Shown here one piece after another: positions 1 to 5,605 of a DNA stretch of 6,928 nucleotides (its first letter is position 1; every line of letters starts with the position of its first letter). Below the pieces are notes generated by a model. The model was not told where the DNA came from and did not search any database. It saw nothing but the letters and a program-made list of their open reading frames with translations. The translations under genes were made by a program, and so were the position numbers. The stretch is from Cyclobacteriaceae bacterium. GTDB taxonomy: Bacteria > Bacteroidota > Bacteroidia > Cytophagales > Cyclobacteriaceae. Location of the stretch: NCBI GenBank assembly GCA_029861825.1, contig JAOTYN010000229.1, positions 1 through 6,928 of the forward strand, given 5' to 3'.

Positions 1-135
1 CAAAATTATACCAAGTAAACAGGTGAAAGCTTGACTTTCCTACCGGACCATTGATGATTTATATCATAAATTGATAACGATGAGATTCCGGGAGTTCAAT
101 CTCTTACAATTACACTTTCTCCCACCGCTAGCCTT
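1..135. other. Intergenic stretch downstream of the three-gene run, with small inverted repeats
   Basis: No open frame of useful length crosses this stretch. It holds three short inverted repeats: GAAAG/CTTTC at 25-39, extendable by GGT/ACC around a two-base bulge; ATGAT/ATCAT at 54-67 with a four-base loop; and GAGATT/AATCTC at 82-103 with a ten-base loop. The 82-103 hairpin lies about 33 bases past the hydrolase stop codon and could help end the transcript, but none of the three is followed by a T run on the minus strand, so I do not call an intrinsic terminator. At the edge, bases 1-8 read TAATTTTG on the minus strand, matching the Bacteroidota -7 word TAnnTTTG. No TTG lies at the right distance upstream, so this is only a hint of a promoter for a gene outside the window. 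Confidence 0.4.
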
Positions 136-1383
136 TTACTGCTCGGTAATATTGGCGGAGTTTGCTGTTTTCAGGTACTTATCGACGGCCTTGGTAATGG
201 CTTGATAGGGTTTGTCGCCGTCCTTTTCATTGGGAGAGGTATTGGATAGGAAAATCTTACCAAATCCGGTTTGCGGATCAAAGAACATATAGGTATGTAC
301 CCCCGGGTCCGATCCGGTATGCCCGATTTGCCCGTTGGGAGTAAAGCCCATGAAAATTCCGCTGTTGTATTCGTCGTTTAAGGGATTGTCTTTATCCTGG
401 GATGGTAACTGTTGTGCGGTTAGTTGTTGTTTGAACAACTCACCATAGCTCTCAGCAGTTAACAAGCTTCCCTGGCCATGATAAGCGCGCATCAATTCCA
501 TAAGAAATTTGCTGAGATCCTCAAGATTGGTTAATAGGCCTCCGTCGGGATAGGTTACCGTGAAATATTTGGGAAGGGCATTCTTCTGATCTGCATACAA
601 TTCGCAATGCATGTTCATGTCCACTTGATCGAATGACCAACCGGTATGCTCCATGCCCAGCGGTTTCAGGATATGCTCCTGGGTGTATTGGTCGTAACTT
701 ATGCCGGTGGCTTGCTCAATAACATAGGCAGCCAGGGCGGCACCGGCATTACTATATTCGTATTTGGATCCCGGCTGGGCGTTCATGAAGTTGGTAATCC
801 CGAACCAGTCGCCATCGATTGAATAAAGTTTTTGCAAATAACTATCCATGGTCTCATGCTGATGGGGGCTCTGGAAATTCTCAGATCGTTCTTGTAGTAT
901 GGGCAGTCCTAAATAAGAGGCATTGGTAAGCACGTAGGCTTTCTGGTCGTAGTAATCGGTATCGTTGATAGTGGAGGTATGAGTAGCCAGGTGTCTGATG
1001 GTGATTTTACGAAGTGGATAGTAGGGATTGTTAATCTCAAAGGGCAAATGTTCATTAATGGGGTCATCCAGGTGGAGTTTCCCCTGCTCTTGAGCTTTCA
1101 AAAGAGCAACACCTAAAAGCGTTTTAGAAACAGAAGCCACATTTTGCAAGGTATTGGGCGTATAGCGCATATCGGTCTGGGTATTGGCAAACCCAAATCC
1201 TTTGCTGAAAAGCACTTGGTCCTTGCTGACGATTCCTAGTGAAAAACCGTTAATACGGTTCTTTTTATGAATTTTCTGAAGGTCTTCCTGAAGATCGAGA
1301 TTGTAATCTTGGCTTTTCAAGACTATTGAACCACAGGTAGTAATAAGTAGTATCAGGCTAATTTTTGAAAGTAGTTTATACAT
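136..1383 (-). CDS. Exported serine hydrolase, beta-lactamase class C / PBP4*-like family
   Basis: This 415-residue protein carries the three signature motifs of the serine beta-lactamase/penicillin-binding fold in the right order: SxxK as S84-V-S-K87 (catalytic serine and lysine), YxN as Y210-S-N212, and the KTG-box equivalent H355-T-G357 within GHTGSDPG. Family members include esterases, D-amino-acid peptidases and carboxypeptidases, so the substrate cannot be named; true beta-lactamase activity is not implied. The N-terminus has K3 and K7, then a hydrophobic stretch at about 8-16, so it is exported. LITTC ending at C17 resembles a lipobox, but threonine before the cysteine is atypical; cleavage further on by signal peptidase I is equally possible. 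The start codon lies six bases after the crotonase stop, without a Shine-Dalgarno sequence, and gives a complete signal sequence. It is the last gene of the tight paaZ run. Its link to CoA-ester metabolism is unproven, and cytoplasmic CoA thioesters would not normally reach an exported enzyme. Confidence 0.9.
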   Translation of the reverse strand: MYKLLSKISLILLITTCGSIVLKSQDYNLDLQEDLQKIHKKNRINGFSLGIVSKDQVLFSKGFGFANTQTDMRYTPNTLQNVASVSKTLLGVALLKAQEQGKLHLDDPINEHLPFEINNPYYPLRKITIRHLATHTSTINDTDYYDQKAYVLTNASYLGLPILQERSENFQSPHQHETMDSYLQKLYSIDGDWFGITNFMNAQPGSKYEYSNAGAALAAYVIEQATGISYDQYTQEHILKPLGMEHTGWSFDQVDMNMHCELYADQKNALPKYFTVTYPDGGLLTNLEDLSKFLMELMRAYHGQGSLLTAESYGELFKQQLTAQQLPSQDKDNPLNDEYNSGIFMGFTPNGQIGHTGSDPGVHTYMFFDPQTGFGKIFLSNTSPNEKDGDKPYQAITKAVDKYLKTANSANITEQ

Positions 1384-1389
1384 ATCCAG

Positions 1390-2142
1390 TTATTTATACT
1401 TAGCTAAAGCTTCTTTTGTAAAGTCAGACAACACCAGTTCTCCGCTAATAGCTGCTCGTTCCGGCAGAAGTTCATCCCAATGTTTACAGTTTTGCCAGAA
1501 AATGGTCTTGAGTTGACGCCGTGCTTCAGGATTAGTTCCTGCCAGGTAATGAGCCAACTTCATTACAGCGGAGTCCAATTCTTCGGTATTATCGAATATT
1601 TCTGCGAATAGTCCATTTTGATGTGCCCATTGAGCACTGTAGAACTCATCGGCATTGATGGCCATTTGGCTCATGTTGGAGATACCTATTTTGCGCTCTA
1701 CTGCTGGGCCTACTACAAAAGGACCTATTCCGATATTTAACTCGCTCAATTTCACAGATGCAAATTTGGTTGCCAAACAATAGTCAACAGCTGCGGCCAC
1801 TCCCACACCACCGCCTACGGCCTTCCCCTGAGCCCTGCCGATTATTAATTTGGGACAGGTTCTGCAGGCATTGATCACCCGGGCAAAACCCATAAAGAAC
1901 TCTATTCCCGTTTCCAGGTTATCGATGCGAATTAATTCATCGAAACTAGCCCCGGCACAAAAAGTCCTGTCACCGCCACTCTTTAAAATTATGGTGGAAA
2001 CTTCTTGGTCAGTCCCACATTGAGTGATAGTTTCAGCTAATTTACTTAAAATATTGCTAGGGAGCGAGTTATGAGCTGGATGAAAAAACTCAATCTCGAT
2101 TATTCCGGTGGTTAACCGCTCCGTTTTTACATATGCTTCCAT
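1390..2142 (-). CDS. Enoyl-CoA hydratase/isomerase (crotonase) family protein, paaZ-linked
   Basis: At 250 residues this is full length for a single-domain crotonase (PaaF and PaaG are of about this size). The oxyanion-hole segments are visible: FCAGASF at 61-67 and the GGG run at 110-112. Of the two classical catalytic glutamates of enoyl-CoA hydratase, the second is kept as E134 in LSELNIGIGP, while the first position, in GGGVG, is G114. From memory, the GGGVG...SEL arrangement resembles the LiuC/methylglutaconyl-CoA hydratase-like branch more than PaaG, whose key aspartate lies elsewhere. The enzyme is cytoplasmic. Its ATG comes four bases after the paaZ stop, so the two are almost certainly co-transcribed and probably translationally coupled. 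By context it would act on a dehydroadipyl- or dehydrosuberyl-type CoA ester in phenylacetate breakdown (a PaaF-like role), but sequence alone does not separate hydratase from isomerase, so I assign no symbol. Confidence 0.9.
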   Translation of the reverse strand: MEAYVKTERLTTGIIEIEFFHPAHNSLPSNILSKLAETITQCGTDQEVSTIILKSGGDRTFCAGASFDELIRIDNLETGIEFFMGFARVINACRTCPKLIIGRAQGKAVGGGVGVAAAVDYCLATKFASVKLSELNIGIGPFVVGPAVERKIGISNMSQMAINADEFYSAQWAHQNGLFAEIFDNTEELDSAVMKLAHYLAGTNPEARRQLKTIFWQNCKHWDELLPERAAISGELVLSDFTKEALAKYK

Positions 2143-2146
2143 CTAA

Positions 2147-2605
2147 TTATAGCAGTCCGAATTGTTGAAAATGATGATTAAAATGTTTGCGGTTCAACAA
2201 ATCCCATAACTCCCTGTCCAACGATCCAAATACGGTATTGGGATTTTGTGCCTCGGGGTTAGCATCATAATATGATTCAAAATCATCATATGCTTTCAGC
2301 AAGGCCTGCTTGGCTTCCTCCAAGTCGGTATGACGCAAATCTTCGGTAGATCCTTTCTTCAATAGCGGTTGTTGATATTCCTTGGGCATAGGCTCATAAT
2401 TGTAAAGAGAGGCCTGGACTTTTTCCAGGTGTTTGTCAGGGGTGGCGATATCGGTTTCCACCTGTCCTATTGCCATTTGTAAGAAGAACTCCAGATGTTC
2501 AACCATGTGCTGGGCACTCAATATACCCCAAAGTGGCTGGGTCTCTTCTGTTAGTTGATCCAGGTGTTTCCGGATGCTGTCGGGGTTTATTTCCAGGAAG
2601 GGGCA
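2147..2605 (-). other. DinB-like / DUF1569-type C-terminal domain of PaaZ
   Basis: This part of the paaZ frame encodes roughly the last 150 residues, after the MaoC-type domain ends near ILTLVQKK. Its first helix carries SAQHMVEHLEFF with histidines 712 and 716; its last carries KHFNHHFQQFG with histidines 820, 823 and 824. DinB/YfiT-fold proteins usually bind a metal through one histidine in an early helix and an HxxxH near the C-terminus; H716, H820 and H824 would fit. The superfamily includes metal-dependent thiol S-transferases (bacillithiol- and mycothiol-using). The frame is continuous with paaZ, with no stop and no sign of a separate start. Assignment rests on motif memory, not on a profile search. 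Confidence 0.7.
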
Positions 2606-4642
2606 TTTTTTTTGGACCAAGGTTAGAATGGTGGCAAAGGCCACTAATTCGCCGTCTTCATCCAGGATCTCCTCGTACCATTTGACTACACCGGCTGGGA
2701 ATTCCCTGCCCGCTGTGTCTCGGTCGATTTTTTCTTTGCAGGTTAGCCTTACCTGAATGGTATCATTATGATAAATGGGGCGGATAAACCTGCATTCATC
2801 CAAACCGTAGTTCGCAGCTACCGGCGATTTTGCAGGATGTACAAACAAGCCGGCACCGGCAGATAATAGAAGATATCCATGTGCCGCCCTTTTTTCAAAT
2901 ATGGTCCCTTTCAGTGAGGTAATGTCTGTATGGGCATAGAAGTGATCCCAAGTCAGGTTGGCGAAGTTAATGATATCCGTATCGGTAATAGTACGCTTAT
3001 GCGTCAATATGGACATGCCTGGTTGTAGGTCTTCAAAATGATAGGTAAAGGGATGTTGTGGGGTCTCCTTCACTTTACCACCCGGTTGATATTGCTGGGT
3101 TATAGCGGACAAGGTAGTAGGGGTTCCCTGGATTGCACACCGTTGCAAATAGTGCATGACACCTCGCTTTCCACCCATTTCTTCCCCGCCGCCAGCACGT
3201 CCGGGCCCACCATGGGAAAGCAACGGCAAGGGTGAGCCATGTCCGGTACTTTCTATAGCACTTTCCCTGTTCAACACTAGGATCCTGCCGTGATGAGAGG
3301 CAGCTTCGGTAGTATATTCCCGGGCTATTTCATCGTTGTTGGTAGCAATGGAACTCACCAGAGATCCCTTGCCCATTTGCGAAAGCTCAATAGCCTCTGC
3401 CAAATTATTATAAGGCATGATGGTGCTTACAGGTCCAAAGGCTTCCACTTCATGAGCTTTCTTTTTGGTGAGGGGCTTATTATTGAGCAAGACCATAGGC
3501 GCGTAAAAAGCTCCATTTTCCCAATCAGCTCCCACTGCCTCCGGCGAGGCCTGCAAGTCACCAATAACCAAGTCGCACTCTTCCAATAAGAGATTTACCT
3601 GCTTTTGTACTTCTGCTACCTGTTCCTTACTTACTAAAGATCCCATACGTACCCGTTCATCTTCGGGATTGCCAATGGTAACCCTCTGTAATTGTTTTCC
3701 CAAGGCAATTTGAAAATCTTCAACCAGTTTTTCGGGTACCAGAATTCTGCGGATCGCCGTGCATTTCTGACCACATTTGGTGGTGATCTCTTTTCTAACT
3801 TCTTTGACGAAAAGATCAAATTCCGGAGTTCCTGGCAGGGCATCTTCCCCCAAAATGGCGGCATTTAAGCTGTCGGCCTCCATGTTGAAAGGTACCGCGT
3901 TGTCAATGATCACCGGATGGGCCTTAAGGGATCTTCCGGTGCTGGCTGATCCTGTAAAAGTCACAATGTCTTGTCCCATAAGCGGCTCTAGTATACCCTC
4001 ACCGGACCCACACACCAGCTGAAGGGCACCTTCTGGCAAAATATTGGAGTCTATAATATCCTTGACCATGGCTTGGGTGAGGTAGGAGGTAGGCTCAGCT
4101 GCTTTAACTACTGCCGGCATACCAGCCAGCCAGTTCACAGAGCATTTTTCCAGCATTCCCCAAATTGGAAAGTTAAACGCATTGATGTGTACGGCTACAC
4201 CGCGCTTTGGCACCATAATATGATGTCCAATAAAGGTGCCTTCTTTTGACAAATTAGCCAGCTCTCCATCCACATGAAAGGGAGTATTAGAAAATTGCTT
4301 TCGCAGGCTGGCGTAAGCAAACAAAGTGCCGATACCCCCATCAATATCAATCCAGCTATCCGTTTTAGTGGCGCCCGTTTGGTAACTTATAGGGTAGTAA
4401 CGACGGCGGTTCTTATATAAATACAGAGCAAGTTTCTTAAGCATCATACCCCTTTCCTGGAAGGTGAGTATTCTTAGGTTCGCGTTTCCTACGGACCGCC
4501 CGTATTGCATCATATCAACAAAAGACAGTCCTTCACTACCGCAAACACTTATCATCTCACCGGAAATAGCATGGTATTGGGGGATGCCCTCACCCTGCGG
4601 GTCTTTCCATTCCCCGCAGACGAAATTTGGCAGTTTTTTCAT
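2147..4642 (-). CDS. paaZ: PaaZ: oxepin-CoA hydrolase / 3-oxo-5,6-dehydrosuberyl-CoA semialdehyde dehydrogenase with C-terminal DinB-like domain
   Basis: PaaZ hydrolyses the oxepin-CoA ring and oxidises the resulting semialdehyde with NADP+, in cytoplasmic aerobic phenylacetate degradation. Counting from the chosen start (831 residues), the aldehyde dehydrogenase domain spans about 1-515, with E255 in MEADSLN and C294 in GQKCTA, close to E256 and C295 of E. coli PaaZ. The MaoC-type hydratase domain spans about 530-678, with D566 and H571 in WDHFYAH, matching D561 and H566. E. coli PaaZ ends near residue 681; this protein continues about 150 residues into a DinB/DUF1569-like domain with SAQHMVEHLEFF at 709-720 and an HxxxH near the end (H820, H824). 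The frame is open up to an ATG at 4681, but the ATG at 4642 (MKKLPNFVCGEW) aligns with the E. coli N-terminus, and the 13 extra codons resemble nothing, so I chose 4642. No Shine-Dalgarno sequence is seen. It heads the run, four bases before the crotonase. Confidence 0.96.
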   Translation of the reverse strand: MKKLPNFVCGEWKDPQGEGIPQYHAISGEMISVCGSEGLSFVDMMQYGRSVGNANLRILTFQERGMMLKKLALYLYKNRRRYYPISYQTGATKTDSWIDIDGGIGTLFAYASLRKQFSNTPFHVDGELANLSKEGTFIGHHIMVPKRGVAVHINAFNFPIWGMLEKCSVNWLAGMPAVVKAAEPTSYLTQAMVKDIIDSNILPEGALQLVCGSGEGILEPLMGQDIVTFTGSASTGRSLKAHPVIIDNAVPFNMEADSLNAAILGEDALPGTPEFDLFVKEVRKEITTKCGQKCTAIRRILVPEKLVEDFQIALGKQLQRVTIGNPEDERVRMGSLVSKEQVAEVQKQVNLLLEECDLVIGDLQASPEAVGADWENGAFYAPMVLLNNKPLTKKKAHEVEAFGPVSTIMPYNNLAEAIELSQMGKGSLVSSIATNNDEIAREYTTEAASHHGRILVLNRESAIESTGHGSPLPLLSHGGPGRAGGGEEMGGKRGVMHYLQRCAIQGTPTTLSAITQQYQPGGKVKETPQHPFTYHFEDLQPGMSILTHKRTITDTDIINFANLTWDHFYAHTDITSLKGTIFEKRAAHGYLLLSAGAGLFVHPAKSPVAANYGLDECRFIRPIYHNDTIQVRLTCKEKIDRDTAGREFPAGVVKWYEEILDEDGELVAFATILTLVQKKCPFLEINPDSIRKHLDQLTEETQPLWGILSAQHMVEHLEFFLQMAIGQVETDIATPDKHLEKVQASLYNYEPMPKEYQQPLLKKGSTEDLRHTDLEEAKQALLKAYDDFESYYDANPEAQNPNTVFGSLDRELWDLLNRKHFNHHFQQFGLL

Positions 4643-4685
4643 TTGGGATATTTGTTTGTACGCCAATTTATAAAAAATCATGCTG

Positions 4686-4715
4686 CGGAAGTATGCTGTT
4701 CGGTACTAATAACAA
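4686..4715 (-). promoter_or_regulatory. Weak candidate promoter for the paaZ operon
   Basis: On the minus strand a TTTG (its TTG is the complement of 4713-4715) is followed 19 bases later by TACTTCCG (complement of 4686-4693), which matches the Bacteroidota -7 consensus TAnnTTTG at four of its six fixed bases. The spacing is right for the TTG/TAnnTTTG pair. Transcription from here would begin near or just inside the 4681 ATG, so the 4642 ATG would be the usable paaZ start. The -7 match is imperfect, so this is only a candidate. Confidence 0.25.
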
Positions 4716-4886
4716 AAAATCTAATAGGGACATAAGTGGGAGCCGGATAGTTTCTATTTTTGAAGAATCACCCTCTATATATGTAGCCGAAGGCCTTCTA
4801 GACAATCCTGTCTAAGAAAAGCGTCTCAGGAAAATTAATTTTGGAGTGTCAAAGTTCGATACTGCAACCCTGTATCTTGGCAAGAA

Positions 4887-4921
4887 AGGAGTGATTCGGA
4901 TCTATAAGTGGAATTACTCCT
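4887..4921 (+). repeat. Long imperfect inverted repeat / hairpin
   Basis: AGGAGTGATTC at 4887-4897 pairs with GAATTACTCCT at 4911-4921, with a 13-base loop. In a plus-strand RNA all 11 positions pair (one is a G-U); on the minus strand that position is a C-A mismatch, so the plus strand is the better folder. No T run follows, so it is not an ordinary intrinsic terminator. It lies about 210 bases upstream of the 118-residue gene. Its role is unknown: a structured leader, an operator or a remnant of a mobile repeat are all possible. Confidence 0.45.
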
Positions 4922-5067
4922 AAACTAACCCTGGTAATCTGGTTATATAGGGGATGGAAAGGGGAACCCAAGATAGGAGCATTTTGAATCAAAGTTTTTC
5001 TAAAAATTCATCATTAGGCTCAATAAGTGAAATACCCAATTGTACAATAGTAATACTCTGATACATC

Positions 5068-5091
5068 AAACTATCGGGTAAGATAGTTTTG
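5068..5091 (+). promoter_or_regulatory. Candidate -7 element overlapped by an 8-bp inverted repeat, upstream of the 118-residue gene
   Basis: AAACTATC (5068-5075) and GATAGTTT (5082-5089) form a perfect inverted repeat around a six-base spacer. Its right arm overlaps TAGTTTTG at 5084-5091, an exact match to the Bacteroidota -7 word TAnnTTTG, placed about 40 bases before the start codon at 5131. No TTG lies at the expected -33 distance; the nearest similar triplet is CTG at 5058-5060. The overlap is what an operator blocking a promoter would look like, but a short hairpin ending an upstream transcript is also possible. Confidence 0.3.
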
Positions 5092-5130
5092 TAATCAAAC
5101 AATTTTTAAGTAGGCAGGTTTTATAAATAT

Positions 5131-5487
5131 ATGTCCAATTACAGCGATATTTCCAAAGAAGTAGGTTTTGTAGGTTTTAGAACGTATCCTACCATAGAAG
5201 ATGCAAAAAAGCTTTTAGGGAATATGGTAAGTCGTCCCAATTTGGAAAATTATAAGGAGGCTCTTAGTTTGTTTCGCTTCTTACCGGAAGCCAAAGACCA
5301 GGAACAAATGGAGATCGTTTCCACTCTTAACGATGCTTTGGCGGTTGGTACCCAGATATGGTTCGCGTTTCCTGAAGCCACCCGTCCTAACTCCTTAAAT
5401 TACTTTCAACTGCTCACAAATCCCTACAAAGCATTACGAGCTTTTTATAGAGAATTAACCATAATCTTCCCTGAACCTGACTTATAA
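5131..5487 (+). CDS. Hypothetical protein, 118 residues, soluble
   Basis: I do not recognise this protein. It has no signal sequence, membrane segment, cysteine or obvious catalytic motif. It appears mostly helical, with likely helices around 22-31 (IEDAKKLLGN), 39-50 and 57-70, then an aromatic patch GTQIWFAF at 73-80 and a C-terminal segment with YFQLL and ALRAFYREL. The ATG at 5131 follows an AT-rich leader without a Shine-Dalgarno sequence, as is usual in Bacteroidota, and the predicted -7 element about 40 bases upstream is consistent with it. It is the only plus-strand gene here, divergent from paaZ and convergent with the cyclase. Its codons resemble those of the neighbouring genes and the frame ends cleanly in TAA, so I take it as real, but divergence from paaZ alone does not make it a pathway regulator: no helix-turn-helix is evident. 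Confidence 0.72.
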   Translation: MSNYSDISKEVGFVGFRTYPTIEDAKKLLGNMVSRPNLENYKEALSLFRFLPEAKDQEQMEIVSTLNDALAVGTQIWFAFPEATRPNSLNYFQLLTNPYKALRAFYRELTIIFPEPDL

Positions 5488-5506
5488 TTTTGGTCGATCT
5501 GAGGTT

Positions 5507-5537
5507 AAAAAAGCCAGGCAGCGTAAAACCGGCCTGG
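5507..5537 (-). terminator. Intrinsic terminator of the cyclase transcript
   Basis: On the minus strand CCAGGC (5537-5532) and GCCTGG (5519-5514) form a perfect GC-rich six-base-pair stem with a 12-base loop. It is followed by C and then six T (5512-5507). It lies about 70 bases past the cyclase stop codon, in the convergent gap. On the plus strand the hairpin is followed by AAGATGAG, so it would not act as an intrinsic terminator for the 118-residue gene. Confidence 0.8.
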
Positions 5538-5605
5538 AAGATGAGAAAGGTCGTATTGAATGATGTTGAATAAAAAAGGCATTGTGTAACCTGTAAGAAT
5601 CATGA

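Larger units (their letters stand above)
4643..5130. other. Divergent intergenic region between paaZ and the 118-residue gene, rich in inverted repeats
   Basis: No credible gene lies in these 488 bases; the short frames overlapping it run into paaZ antisense sequence. It holds a series of dyads: GAAGGCCTTC (4789-4798), a perfect 10-bp palindrome; TAGACA/TGTCTA (4799-4814, four-base loop), which extends by three more pairs around a bulged A; AAAATTAATTTT (4831-4842), a perfect 12-bp palindrome; TCTTG/CAAGA (4875-4885); an 11-pair stem at 4887-4921; and AAACTATC/GATAGTTT (5068-5089). Since it separates two divergent transcripts, it must hold their promoters, and some dyads may be operators. The TetR-type PaaR sites I remember from other phyla do not match any of them. 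Confidence 0.6.

Noticed and set aside
1..8. TAATTTTG on the minus strand as a promoter
   Set aside because: It matches the -7 word exactly, but has no TTG at a suitable distance upstream and no visible gene downstream within the window.
1333..1347. Definite lipoprotein call for the serine hydrolase from LITTC
   Set aside because: Threonine directly before the cysteine departs from the usual small residue (G, A or S), so a lipid anchor is only possible; the export signal itself is well supported.
3634..3864. Minus-strand frame of 76 codons inside paaZ
   Set aside because: It is an out-of-frame reading of the conserved aldehyde dehydrogenase region around the catalytic cysteine; paaZ itself is intact there, so no frameshift is indicated.
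2470..4022. Several plus-strand open frames of 60-99 codons (for example 2470-2685, 3038-3235, 3290-3589, 3777-4022)
   Set aside because: They lie antisense within the well-supported paaZ gene, resemble no family, and have no promoter or start context of their own.
4640..4681. Longer paaZ start at the ATG at 4681
   Set aside because: The 13 extra residues have no counterpart in E. coli PaaZ, whereas the ATG at 4642 aligns directly with its N-terminus. The weak promoter candidate would also start transcription around 4681.
4464..4815. Overlapping plus-strand frames across the paaZ start and the adjoining intergenic region
   Set aside because: They are mostly antisense to the conserved paaZ N-terminus, mutually overlapping in different frames, and show no protein-like composition.
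5514..5537. The GC-rich hairpin as a bidirectional terminator also serving the 118-residue gene
   Set aside because: On the plus strand it is followed by AAGATGAG, without a T run; only the minus strand has the T tract.
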